Assembly (NCBI RefSeq): GCF_023278565.1
Contig: NC_064675.1
Coordinates: forward strand, 7,130,001-7,194,000
Source of the DNA: Colletotrichum lupini
Taxonomy: Eukaryota > Ascomycota > Sordariomycetes > Glomerellales > Glomerellaceae
Direction: 5' to 3'
DNA length: 64,000 nucleotides
Shown here: one piece after another, positions 1-12,088 of the stretch
Numbering within the stretch: position 1 is the first letter of the stretch
How the letters are laid out: each line of letters starts with the position of its first letter
Notes under the pieces: model-generated
Database searches by the model: none
What the model was told of the DNA's origin: nothing
The model's input: the letters and a program-made list of their open reading frames with translations, nothing else
Translations under genes and position numbers: made by a program

Positions 1-2404
1 ACCCTAATTACGAAATAAGGTCGTTATTATTTATAAATAACTTATTAATAAAAACGTAAAGCTTACTAATTATAAAGTCGATTAAATAGTAAATAAGACC
101 TCGATTAAAATTCGTCTACTACTACTTAAGCCGCTTATTAAGTACCTTAATATCTCGTTTAGTTATATCTATAGCCTACGCTACTTTAACATAGTTAAAA
201 GTCGCCTCGGGCTAATAAATACTCGTAATATATACCCCTTGCGCGAGCTTAGCCTTATACCGCTTTTTAATATTAATTACGTTTAGATCGACGAGGTTAA
301 TCTTCTCGCCCTACCCCTTTTACTAAAAAACGACGGTTTCCCCTTTAATTATAAAAATCCTACTATTAAATACTAAGGGAGTATTTATTATAAAAACCTC
401 TTTTAGCTTCGCTATAAAGCCCACTTTCTAAAGCTCCTTATCCTCTTTTTTTATAAAATTAATATTAAATAAGCCTAATATATCGTTAATTTATATTCTA
501 ATAATCCTAAATTAGTCACCTTTATACTCCGTAACTAATAAGCACGGGTCGTATATAGAAGTAACTATTAATAATTAATTAATATAAAAATCGTAATAAG
601 TAGCCTACTAATAAGTACCCGATTTTATGAGCCTATATAGTAACTTAAGCACTTTAATAATCGTACTTTCTAAGTACTTACTAACTATTTCTTTTAGTAA
701 ATAGGCGAGGATTTTCCTTATAAGCCCTATAGCTAATTAAATATAGGCCTAAATAATATTACGGCTCTAAATCTCATATCCCTTCTTTTATAATAATACT
801 ATTAGTACTATTATTAATCGTTAGCTATAGCGCTATATAATAGGTAATTATATAAGTAGCGTCGCCTTTTCGACGTTACTATACCCCTAAATTATATATC
901 TAGACTTCTTATATAGCTAGGGTATTCCTTTCCTTTTAATCTTGCGAACTATTCGTAATTTAAATATACAGAGGTTTATATATTTTTTTAGGTCATATAA
1001 AATAAATCGATAGACCCCTCGATTATAAAGAGTATTTACTTCGATAAGATCTAATCCCTTATACGGCTTTTTAATAATTATAATTATACCTTCTTTATAT
1101 AGTTTAACCGCTAGCTCGAAATCGGCTTTCTTTTTTACTATATAAAAGGTATTAATTACCTCGTCGCTAGTAATAAATTACCGCGTTAGGGCTTGCTATT
1201 ATAATCTTTTACAACGTCTCGCTAGTAATATTAATACCCTTTTAATAATTTCCTCTTCCTCGTTATCTATTAATATTACTACGACGATTTTATTAAGGAT
1301 AATTTCCTATACCTCTACCGCAAGTTATATAGTTTCCCCTAGCTCTTCTTCTTCTTATAAGTTAGAAATTACCTCGTTAAGATCTATATAGTACGGTCTA
1401 ACTACTATAATTAATACTTTAAGTAACTAGTTACGATCTCTTATAACTATATAAGAGCGCTCGTTAACAAAAACTAACTTATATAACCTAGCCTACTATT
1501 AAGTAATTTCGCGCTATACTTATATATCCGAATTTAGTAGTATATTTAGATTATCCCCTATATTAGGCCTATTATATATAGTAATTACCTCGTTAACTTA
1601 CTTTTTTATACTTACCTCGCGCAGTGCCCGCATTACTTTTTTAACTACTCGGGCTCGTTAACTTATACTTAGTAATAGTAGCGAGGCTAAGGTCGTTCTT
1701 AAATATACTCTAAATACTAAAAGCGTTAATATAAGTCCGTTAGGCCCTATAGTATTGTTATAATATTTAAGTACTATTTAGAGGCATTCGTCGTTAATAA
1801 AATCCGGATTTTCCTCTTTAATAATTCTAAACGCCCTTTTTAATTATTAATATACCCTCTCTACCTTTCTAATACTATAATACGCTTTAATAAGTACGAC
1901 TTTTAGCTATATACTATAGGCCGTCGCATTATCCTTAAATTCTACTAACTTAAAGCTAATACTAGCGTCGGTTCTAATGCCGTCTAGCGGTCCTTAATAT
2001 ATATCGATCTAGCTTTTTCGCAAAGCTACTCACACTATCTTTACTTATAAATCCCGGAAGAATTACCCTACCTAAAAAAATATAACTACGTTAATTATAT
2101 ATAGTACTAGCTAATTATTTAAATAAAAAATATTAATAACGATTTCCTAGTTAAAGTTAAGCTCATTACGTAATTTAAACTTAAATCTATATAAGCTCTG
2201 CGTATTTATTTAGTATTAATAATATACTTTCGTTAACTACTTTAGCGCCCCTATTTCGATATTATTATTACTTAATTACTTTAAGAAGTTATATAGCCTC
2301 GTAACTAACGGGTACCTAAATCTCTAGTATAGTTTTCTAAGCTCACTTTCTGTTAAGTAATTAATTAACTTTATATCGTTAATAAGCTTTATAAATATAT
2401 ACCC

Positions 2405-2653
2405 CTATCGTCGTTCGACTATCTCGAAGTACTTATTACTAGAGATTCTATTCCTTATATTATTAAATATAATACCTAGTCGATCTATATTTTTTAAATA
2501 TAAGAGAAATAGGGTATTAATAAGTAAAATATAAAAAGTTATTATTCCGAAGTGCGTTTTTACTTCTACTATACCTAGGGTAACGATTTCCTTACTTAGG
2601 CTAAAACTAATCCTCGTAATACCCGCCGTTAATATATTAAGCGTTATTAGCAC
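2405..2653 (-). pseudogene. Relic of copia aspartic protease domain
   Basis: This 82-codon open stretch is the longest surviving frame in copy 1. Its middle (LGIVEVKTHFGIITFYILL, then TLFLLYLKNIDRLGIIFNN) matches the pattern of fungal Ty1/copia proteases, in which a beta-strand core (SVDVxTPxGxxxFHVVxxxTPFLLCLxDMDxLxVxFNN) follows the DTG active site. The DTG itself is not in the open stretch. The same domain lies at about 51040-51290 on the plus strand in copy 2. It is non-functional because stop codons flank it. Confidence 0.7.
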
Positions 2654-5600
2654 AATCTTCTATAGTGCCTAAAATTACCCTTTTCCTTTAGTTAACTATT
2701 ATAATACCTTAGTATCTAGGATAATCTTATAAAAATCGTCTAGGCCGTACTTTTTGCTTATATAAAATACTTATATAAGCTTAGCATTCGAGGGATCTAG
2801 GTAATATAAAAAGGGCCCCTCTAGCTACCCCTAGATTTACTTAGTACTATGTTCCTTTTTTTTAAATATTAAAAGAAATAGCGTCTTCTCCTTAATTATT
2901 AAGAAAATAGGCTTCGGCCCTATTAGATTTGCCCTTTTAGCCGCCTCTATATTTATTATCTAAAGGACCTTCCCTTACTATTTATAAATAAAAGCCTGCT
3001 TATTAAGAACTTCCGCTACCCTCTATTCGTTTAGCCTCGTATATCCTCTAAAAGCTAACGGGGCAAAAAAAGAGTAATTAATATCGTCGATTTCGTTATA
3101 ATCTAATTCGTTAGTATAAGAAGTAAAATCTTCCTTATTTTCTAAATCTCCTATAGGGGGTATATACTTTAGGCCGCTACTTTAACTACCGTTACTAAGT
3201 TCTGTACCCCCGGATCTACCCTTATATATAATAAAGAATTAATTAAACTAACGAGGGCTAGTTTTACTATCTACTATCCTTAACTTTTTATACTATTCGT
3301 ACGATTTAGTATGCTCTTCCTTAGAATAGTTACTTAACTAATATTTATCCTTTTTATAAATATAGTATTACCTCTTTTATTACCCTATTTATAAGTTAAA
3401 TCTCTACCTATTTAACGAATCTAAGCCTCCTTACTAGCGATTACTATATCTAGCCTCTTTTCCTTTTTTATTATACGTTCGATTAACTTAATATTATTAA
3501 TAAGGGCCGTTATATACTTAAAAATAGGTTTAGCGCGGCATTCTTATTTTAATATTAAAACTAGATCTTAGCCTCGAGTAGAGCGTCTCGTAGTCTTCGG
3601 GTACTTAGTATAAGGTTATTTTTACTTCTAATATACGCTAAACTATAGTATAAAAATATCTAACTTTCCGCTTATTTATCCCCTTATTTAGCTAGGTTTT
3701 CGCTAGCTTATTAATTCGATTAATAAGCTCTTTAAAAATCTCTACTCGCAATTTACCCTCTATTATCCTAGCTATAAATATATAAAAAATCGCTCATAAC
3801 TTAAATAGGAGCTCTAGGTTCCTATCGTAAGTCTCGAAGCGGCTTCGGATTACGTTAATTATACTAAAAAAGTCGTTTCGATCGAAATTACGTACCGCTT
3901 CGTAATAGTAATTAGAGGCTTTACTTACGAGTATAATATTAATTACTAAATAGTACTAGTATTCCCTAATTCCGACTTTTTTATAATAATTATAAAATAT
4001 CGTCAGGGTTTCTTATAAGACCTTATACTTCCCCCTAGAATATAATTTCTCTTTTAAGAAAATCTTTTTAAAATCTATAAATTACCTCGTATTTATTACT
4101 AAATTTTCGGTATTTATATACGATCCTTACGTCGCTACGTATTATTAATAACTTCGGGTCGTTTACCTCCTTTCTTATTAACTAATCGGTACCGAATTTT
4201 ACGTTAGTAGTAGTAATAAGTTATAAATTAAAATAAGCAGAATTATTAATTATCGTACTTTTAGTACCATATTTTACCCCGGCATATCCTTTTATAACGA
4301 TAAATTTCCGTTAGTAATTATAGGAAGGAAATCTAAGTCGTTTACCTTTTTTTCAAATTCGTTAAAGCGATTATACGCTCTATCGACCTATACTTAGTTC
4401 TATAGCACGAATTCCTCTTTTATAATTATTACTACTAATATTTCGTATAGCTCTTGTAATTATAATTACGCTAATAATACCCCTTGCCTATAAAAGAATT
4501 TATTAATTACTTTTACGATTCCTAAGCTTATGCTCGTAAATTATTCGTCTAGTTAGTAACTAAGGTCGTTTACGATCTTATAAAATAGGGGTTACCCTTA
4601 TAGCCCTTTTTTCTTATAAACCTTAATTAAATAGATTAATATTACGTTAATTTACTTATCGTTAGGCTAATCTATAATTCTATATATTTATATCCCTTAA
4701 TAATCTAGGTTAATATTTACTTATTTATAAAGGATTAGGATTCTATCTAAGATCGGGTTTTATCCTCTTCTTTTTTACCTTAACTCGCTAAGGGTCGTGC
4801 TCTAGCTTATGCCTATATTAGTAGTTATTAGCGTATTTAATCTTAATAAGGATATATTTAATCCGCGCGCTAGTTATAATAAATCCGTACTTTCGCTACC
4901 TAACGAATTTATTAGGGTCTAGGAAATTCCCGCTTCTTCTTACCGTCTCGCTACTACTCTCGTTTCTATTATTTTTAATAATTACTACTACTTTTCTAAA
5001 TCGCTAGCTATCGTACTTACTAAGATCCTCTTTTTTATTTAATATAAAAAGGTAAGTTTTAGTAGTTCTTTTTTATAATAATAGTAATAAACGTTTATAT
5101 TATTATAAGAAGATATAGTAATTAGTCTTAGGATCTTTACTAATTACCGATTTCCGCTATCCCGTATACCTCTAGCTTCCTAAGCCTCGTACTCTCTATA
5201 ATCTCTAAATAACTTCTTTCCTTAACCTACCTCTTCTAGGGTAGTATTTTATAAAAATAGTTAAAAATAAACGCCGAGCGGCTCGTAAAAGAGCTATATA
5301 AGCTATTAAGAACTATATAAGCCGTTAAGTATAGTTAATAAAGTTAAGCCCTCTTTTTTATAAAATCGTAAATTTTAAAAACTTACTAAAAATACCTACT
5401 TATCGCTCGTACGTAGTAAAGTTAAATACTTTAAAGATCTTATCTTTTATAACCTCTTAGTACCCTATTTTATATCTTTTAAGTAATCTTTTTCGTAGCT
5501 TAATTATAGTTAAGTAATTATCGCTTACTAGCGATCTTTTTTATTACTTAGTTAATTTTTCGAAATTAGTAATCTCGCGCCGGGAGCTAGTATAAAAAGA

Positions 5601-6439
5601 AGCCCTTTAGTAGCCCTCTAAAGAATTCTTTTTTTTTCCCCTTAAATCCTCGTCTTTTTAGCCTTTTTTTAAGCTAATAGTAACTCTAATAGGAGGTCGT
5701 AAGACTACTTTAGGGTAGCTACCTTTTTCCTAGGTTAATCTCCGAGATCCGTAATACTCTTAACTTAATACTATTAGGACCTTTAAATTCCCTCCTCCCT
5801 CGTTAAACCGTCCCCTATACTATATTCCTAAGTAATACCCGGGGGGTAGTTAAGGGAGCTACGAGGAGGTTATTTAAATCGCGGGCTTAAAGTTATATTT
5901 ATAAAATCCTCGTAATAATAAACTTTTCTATATATTATAAATCTCTTAGCTTAATAACTCCTAAAGGGTCACCTTCGTTACTAAATAAAAATATTTACGT
6001 TTAAAAATCCCCTTTTTTAATCGCATAGTACTCTTTTATACTATATTATTAAGCTCGTTCGTTACGCTAATTAATTAGGTAAGTAGTCGTTACGTAGGTA
6101 TTTCTTTTTATTAATTTAACTAGTTAATTTCTAATCGCGGGCCAGCTATAGAAAAGTCGTTTAGTAAAAAAGCTACTCGGGGCGATAGTAAAAGGCTAGT
6201 TACTTAAGCGGTTCCGTTAATTAATATAGTTTAATATAATAAACGTTAACCTCTCGTAAATAATAAAAGGCTATAATTACTTAATTCCGTACGGTATTTA
6301 AGAATTACCTCCTTTTTTATCTACTTCCGTAAGGTTAATTAGTATAAATTTCCTATTCCGTACGGTATTAAAAAGTCGTCTCTTTTATATAACGAGATAC
6401 CTTACTAATCTATAATAATAGAATTTAACTACTAATTAG

Positions 6440-6644
6440 TATTAGTATCCTTATACTAGGGTAATTAGTTCGAACCGTAGTTAATAAAGAGATTAATTAA
6501 ACTATATAAATATTTGCATAGTAAGTATAAAAAGGAGGTTCTAACCGTAGGTTAGGCTGGCTACGATAATCGTAAATAGGGCCCCCAATTGGCCCCTGCG
6601 CAGTCGGCTGTATGCCGCGGTCGAATTAGACTTCCAATCCGACA
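6440..6644 (-). repeat. LTR of copia copy 1, 205 bp
   Basis: The segment is the reverse complement of the 205-bp LTRs at 47058-47262 and 54796-55000. Its outer edge ends CCAATCCGACA, so the element terminus reads TGTCGGATTGG, the canonical TG start that copy 2 has lost by a G-to-A change. The inner edge begins TATTAGTATCC, a decayed form of the CCAACA terminus. The outer 60 or so bases keep many G and C; the inner part is AT-rich. Confidence 0.9.
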
Positions 6645-7141
6645 GCATCAAAGCCCAACTGCAAGTATTATAATATAGGCTCATTAGCTACATTGAAATC
6701 GATATAGTTCTTTTACCCATTGAACAACCCCTCAATGCAAGCAATACAGAGAAAAGGCTTGAGCAGATGCGTCGATGTTGTAATTCGTATTTCCCCTTTA
6801 TACCACGACTTCACAATTCTACATCTAAGAAGCCTTCGCAAGAAATAGAGAGGTCGAGGCTTAGGCCGGATTTCCTCTCAAATTTGCCCCCCCCCCCCCT
6901 CCCCCTCTTCCCCTTCGCCAACAATATCATCCCAGCCCTCATCATCGGTCTCTCGAAGCACACCGCACCGAATCAAAAATTCGACGTTCTTTTTAGACCA
7001 CTATGTCGAGAGACCTACGTTGCGGAAATATTTGCGGTATGAGTCGTGAAACTTGCAGGTGCCTTCCTTTCTAGAAGCCCCAGTGTTGCTAATGTATGCT
7101 GAATTACCGTGGTTTAAGTACCAGATAACGACACAATCCTC
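6645..7141. other. Single-copy DNA flanking copia copy 1; no gene seen
   Basis: Base composition returns to normal just outside the LTR. The segment holds a C-rich homopolymer tract at about 6886-6905 and no convincing reading frame. It could contain the 3' end or UTR of the gene on the minus strand at 7142-7951. Confidence 0.4.
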
Positions 7142-7951
7142 TTACTGGGCAGGCCGTTCACCTCTATTGTCAGCATACCAAGCTCCATATGGATTGTCAT
7201 GGGGTTTGGGTACGTACACAATTTCATCCGAAAGAAAAGAAGCCCAACTTACGGCATGGTTGGGGTTTTCTGTAGCAGAGCCGTGATCGTTTTCGGATTG
7301 TCGTCGGCTTTGCGATTCACGATAGTCAATGGGGGTCTTTTTAACATCATTCGTGAGTGATTTTCCAGCCCAGACTCCCAAACCGAGGACGTCAGTCTTG
7401 CGATCGGATTCGGAAAGATGTGGCGCACTCTGGACAGCCAGTTTCTGTCCGTTGCGGTCGATTGATTCGGTCGCCGTCAATTCGCATTGGGCCTCGCTCG
7501 AAGCCTTCGTGCTGCTTTGAGCTCGAGCCGCTTCACTGTCCGAATCACAGTTACTGGGTTTGGGTACTTCCAGGAACTTTTTTCCATAGTCGTCGGCATG
7601 TCTGAAACTCATGTCGTACTGTGGGCTGGCAGGGTGCCCGTCACCGCGCGCATCTTTCCGGTCGTCAATGTGAAGATCGTTTAGTTCCGAGAGCAGGCCC
7701 TCAGCTGGGAGTTCTTCTGTGTTGTGGATGAATATTGCTGGTACTTCGCTCATTGCTTCTGAAATCTGGCTTGACTTGGAGCGGAGGGACAATTGCGTAA
7801 CTTCGGTAGTGATGGTTATCGAAGGAATGCCGGATGTTGGTTCAGATTCTAGGTACTTCCGATAGGACTGTGTGGGAAGGGGACATCTGATATTTTCCCC
7901 CTTAGCAACAAGTTTTATACTCGTCATTACTGTACATCCTAAAGATGGCAA
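7142..7951 (-). CDS. Hypothetical protein, 269 aa, possibly a gene fragment
   Basis: I do not recognise this protein. It is hydrophilic, rich in Ser, Glu, Asp and Arg, without membrane segments, and ends in a short aromatic tail (NPYGAWYADN). It starts with MPSLGCTVM. An open frame just upstream on the same strand (7939-8211) has natural-looking composition and overlaps it, so the true gene may have more 5' exons and an unrecognised start. It lies only 0.5 kb from retrotransposon copy 1, so truncation by that insertion is possible but cannot be tested here. It could also be a chance open frame. Confidence 0.3.
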   Translation of the reverse strand: MPSLGCTVMTSIKLVAKGENIRCPLPTQSYRKYLESEPTSGIPSITITTEVTQLSLRSKSSQISEAMSEVPAIFIHNTEELPAEGLLSELNDLHIDDRKDARGDGHPASPQYDMSFRHADDYGKKFLEVPKPSNCDSDSEAARAQSSTKASSEAQCELTATESIDRNGQKLAVQSAPHLSESDRKTDVLGLGVWAGKSLTNDVKKTPIDYRESQSRRQSENDHGSATENPNHAVSWASFLSDEIVYVPKPHDNPYGAWYADNRGERPAQ

Positions 7952-9782
7952 CTCGCATCACGTTGTTTGCATCCCAGAGGTGAATTGCAAGGTTCTAAGA
8001 CGGATGATTTGACGTCTGCGGGTGTTTGGATGTTGGTAAGACGCGGTAGGTTATCCCATGCTACCTGAACAACAAGGACAAAGCAAGCATGATATGTTGC
8101 TTGATACTCTGTAAAAATTTGGGCAATCTGGTGATGGAGCCAATGGTGTCGGAACTTCGCAAAAGGTGGAGAGTGGGTGTTGTTCATTACGGCCATCGAG
8201 TGGTTCGCCATCGTGTCTTAGGGGAACGTGTGTCTGACGCCAAGGCGGCACATCGAATTTAGTAGGACAAAGAAAAGCACTGGGAATGAGGCAAGTCGAC
8301 AGATCCAAGCACGACCACGATGCAAACTCAAGAAATTACCGATTGTTCAACGGCCAGAATCACTTGGTTGGGCTCTGGCCATTGTGGCGGTGTTTTTGGC
8401 CTTTCATCACGATGCGGGTAGACGTTCCGGTGAAGATTAACTCAATGGGTGCTTTTCTTAGCTAATTGAACATGCATATGTTCGTTGTCGCTTGTGTTTG
8501 GTAGACTTACCAGGGCAACGAGGCGGTAAAAGAGCGACCAGGATACCTCATTGAACAAAAGGCTGTAGACTCTGGCTGTTTTACCGCGTCAAGGACTGTT
8601 GGTACTCACTCCTCTGACCTCGAGTGGTCATTCACACCCAAAACCTCATGAATTGGTACGGATGGATACTCATTCTCAAGAGCATTCTCGTAGTAGACAA
8701 GCAATGTCAAAAAGTATTTCCGCAGACCCCCGAGATCGCGGTACCTGGGTAGGCGACATCCAGGCGGCGGTGGCTCGCAAGAGAGCAAACCGTCTCAGGA
8801 AAAGAGAGTGGGAAAAGTAAACCTCGGTGCGGTCGACCCGGGCTCCCGGACCGGAACTCACCCACTGCCGGTATCATGCGCTCGAGGCTATCAGAATGAC
8901 GGAGACCGAGAGTCAACAAAGTCAATTGATAGACAAATATCTCGCTGGCGTCGCAGAAGCTTCTCATCACGAGTCTTGTATTATGACGTTGAAGTTTAGC
9001 GCCGGAAGGACGGCGTCAAGTTCGCCCAACCACCTGATCAGATCATCACTCCAGAAGATGACCCCGCGACTCAGGGCATCAGCGGCGCTGCCGGTGGGCA
9101 TTCTGTTCCTCAGAAGTTCGATTGCAAGCGAGAGCGAGTTCTGGCCAAGCCGGATTAGGATTGCGAAAAGAACAGCGGGGATTCGGGGGGGACGGGGAAA
9201 GCGAGAGATATGCGGGCTAGCTAATCACGGCAGTGTCTTGGCTTTCTCCGACCCCGTTCAGCCAACCCAGGATCTGCATTCAGAGCGTGGTAGGGGCAAT
9301 AGGCAGCAAATTAGACTTTTTTGCCAAAGGACTGAACCTGACTAGGCTCGACTTATTCGCGGGTTCCGGCCGGCCAACACGTCGGGGTGTCGGGTTGGAA
9401 TACGCGGATAGCTCGCTGTCTCTCCCTCAGCCCCCACGTGATGGCATGGCACTTTTCTCTTTGCAGTCTCTTCATGGAGATGGGTGTTCCTAGGAAAAAG
9501 GGAAAAGGGGACCGAAGTTCTGCATCTGACATAAACAATCATCGCAAATTGACTCCCCGCGATCTGTGAGGCGTTTGCATTGTAAAGTCGCGACGACTCG
9601 ACAGCCCTCTCCGTGAGCAGACGCAGATTGTCTGTTGAGAGCGCAATCTCACGCACGATTCACTCACCGGCCTCCCGCTCACCTTTTTATGAGGGCCGTT
9701 CCGCGACATCCGACACCGTAGCAACCGCCAGGAAGAGGCCCCATCATCAACCCGTCCTCACAATCTCCGTGAACTATCAAGC
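7952..9782. other. Intergenic stretch without a supported gene
   Basis: Only short overlapping open frames on both strands are present. The minus-strand frame at 7939-8211 may be an upstream exon of the gene at 7142-7951. The last 200 bases, pyrimidine-rich with CCGCCAGG and ATCAAGC before the ATG at 9783, look like the promoter and leader of the DUF2985 gene. Confidence 0.4.
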
Positions 9783-11174
9783 ATGACCGAGCCCTCGTCC
9801 GCCGATAATGGTGGAGGCATCGTAGGCCGCGTCCGGGGCGCGTCCCTCTCCATCATGAACGCGAACCCGCAATTGGGCATGTGGCAGGCCGCCGGCACAG
9901 CAATCGCCCAGGCGCCGAATCTCACCGAGCTCCGCGACCCCGAATCCGGCGGCGACAACATCGCCTTCACGGCGCAGGGCCACTCGGCGCGCTACGCCGT
10001 CCAGGAACCCCACGGCGACCTGGCGCTCATCCGATCCAACACGAGCCGGCGCGCGTCGACGTTTTCTATTAATGGGCAATCGTCTGCCGGTGGGCGAAAC
10101 GTGTTTAACGACAAATCAGAAAATATCAGGGAAACGGACGAACCCGCTGTGCTGAATGAGACTTCGGACGAAGCACGGCCGAGGACGGGGACGCATGATG
10201 AGAGCCTGCTGCCCAGCGAGGGTCAGCAGTTCCAGCGGCGACAGAGTCTGTATCAGAAGCACGCGGCGGAGGAGAAGGCGCCGTGGAAGACGACCATTGT
10301 CAATGGGTTGAAGGCATTTTGGAAGTTCTTCCTCACGCCGTCAGGGTTTGTCATCACCATCTACTGCTTGAATATTGTCGTAAGTATTCCCACCTCAACT
10401 GCACGGCCTCTTTGCAAATGAGACATGCTAACATTAGTTGACTCTTAGGCCTGGGGAGTAAGTTCACATCATGATGTATGAAAATGAAGCTGTCCATACT
10501 GACCCACCCTCCCAGGCCATGCTCTTCTTCCTCCTCCTCAAGGCCGCACCAGCAATGAACTACCCAACCGCCGACGACGATAACTCACCCCGCAAGAAGT
10601 GGCTTGAAATCTCCAGTCAGATCCTCAATGCCCTCTTCTGCGTAACGGGCTTCGGTCTCGCGCCCTGGCGCTTTCGCGACCTGTACTGGTACATCCGCGC
10701 CGTCAACTTCAAGAACCAGGCGGCGATGCTCAAGCTCGCGGCGCAGAATAAGAGCTGGTTCCGGCCGCCTGCGTGGGCTCTTCAGGGCGAGAAAGCGCCT
10801 GAGACGTTTACCGGCCAGGTCGCGCCCCCGACGGCGCTGTGGAAGTTGGGGTTCACGATTTGGATGATGGTTTGGAATACGTTCTTGCAGGCTGTGTTGT
10901 GCTATTTCATGTGGGGATACAACCGACTTGATCGACCTGTGAGTACCCTCTTTGACTCTACTAATGGGCGCTACGCCGTAATCATGGTGTCAGACCCGAC
11001 TTTGTGAATGGGACTAACAAACGAGTCCAGTCATGGGCTACTGGCACCTTCATCGGCTTGGGATGCGGTGTCGCTATGCTTGCCGGTCTCATGTCCTGGT
11101 GGGAAGGCCGGAAGGTGAAGCAGATTGAAGGACCAGAGGTTAAGGTCGTTGAAGGAGAGCCCGGAGAGGTGTAA
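9783..11174 (+). CDS. DUF2985 family membrane protein, 390 aa, four exons
   Basis: Exons are 9783-10379, 10449-10457, 10516-10938 and 11031-11174, all joined in phase 0 and giving 390 residues. Donors are GTAAGT, GTAAGT and GTGAGT, and each intron has a CTAAC- or CTGAC-like branch point. The first 170 residues are a hydrophilic, probably disordered cytosolic region. A hydrophobic core follows: FFLTPSGFVITIYCLNIV, then AWG and AMLFFLLLKAAPAMNYP, then QILNALFCVTGFGLAPWRFRDLYW, which is the hallmark of the fungal DUF2985 family. Two more membrane segments lie near residues 290-360, and the tail is charged. The function of the family is unknown. The second exon is only 9 nt and encodes Ala-Trp-Gly. 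Confidence 0.88.
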
Positions 11175-12088
11175 TACATAATTTCTAATTTAGTGTTACC
11201 TAGCGTAAGGTACATGTAGACATAGAGGTGGCCTGAGAGGTAGACTCAGCCTTGATTTTAGAGCGATGTGACTTGCAGGAGGCAGCTCACGACTACGATG
11301 GATAATGATATGTAGATACAGCATCCGCACCCGAAGTCGCAGGCCTTCTTTCTGTCTTTCAGTCTATTCAAGCCAGAGAGCTCTCAACATATAGCTTGAC
11401 AGTTTGGGCTCCATCGAAGGTCTGCCTATCGAGCAAAGTTGATGCCCCGGCTCAAGGTGACCTCCAGGGTAGTGAGTGTGAAAGCACAATGAGGCTCATA
11501 TGAGCTGCCGACAAGCTGACGAGGGAACTGCAGCAATCCAACGGATTCACCTAATACCTTAAACCTATATGGAAGTTTTGTTATTATAAACGCCATTTTA
11601 TGTCATTTAGAACTCATACAAAGTTATCATATTCGAGATCCAGTGAGCTTTCGCATGTGAAGGTTTGAAGACAACCTTACCTACACTGATACAGGGCGAT
11701 CTCACTGCTCTCCCACGCCCCTCCACACAAAGTTATGATTGACTTATCTAGACTTCCGATAATCGGATCAAGGTTAAAATATTACCATTCACTCACAACT
11801 AATCGCATAACAAGTTACGGGTATGAATATCGCGGCATGAACCAGACGTAATTCCGACAGCACGGGCATGGATATCTAGAGTACTTCCATTTCCACGCGA
11901 TAAGTGGCCGGACCAAAGTACCTCAAGATATAGCTGGCCTGTGCTTTTGCCACCCCACAAGCGTCACGCGGGATTGAATTAGTAGTCTCGCGATGCCTCG
12001 GATCTTCTTTCCATTATCTCTTTACTACTCGTCTTCATCTTCACTTCTTTTCACTTTTACTCTACAAACCAAGGCTCAAGCCGACAAG
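11175..12088. other. Intergenic region and leader of the ICMT-like gene
   Basis: No coding frame of note. The region holds the 3' UTR of the DUF2985 gene. At about 11993-12088 there is a pyrimidine-rich leader (CTCTTTACTACTCGTCTTC type) before the preferred ATG of the next gene. Confidence 0.4.

Larger units (their letters stand above)
1..6644 (-). mobile_element. RIP-degraded Ty1/copia LTR retrotransposon, copy 1 (cut by window edge)
   Basis: This very AT-rich block aligns in reverse orientation with the complete element at 47058-55000: position 1 corresponds to about 54215 there, so roughly 0.8 kb (end of RNase H and the other LTR) lies outside the window. No long reading frame survives; stop codons occur every few dozen codons and nearly all copy differences seen are C:G to T:A, the signature of RIP. 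Read on the minus strand, the order is LTR (6440-6644), gag region, aspartic protease (about 2400-2650), integrase (about 1550-2350), reverse transcriptase (about 200-900). This gag-PR-IN-RT order defines copia rather than gypsy. The copy lacks the 0.5-kb insertion found in copy 2. The target duplication cannot be checked because the other end is missing. Confidence 0.9.
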
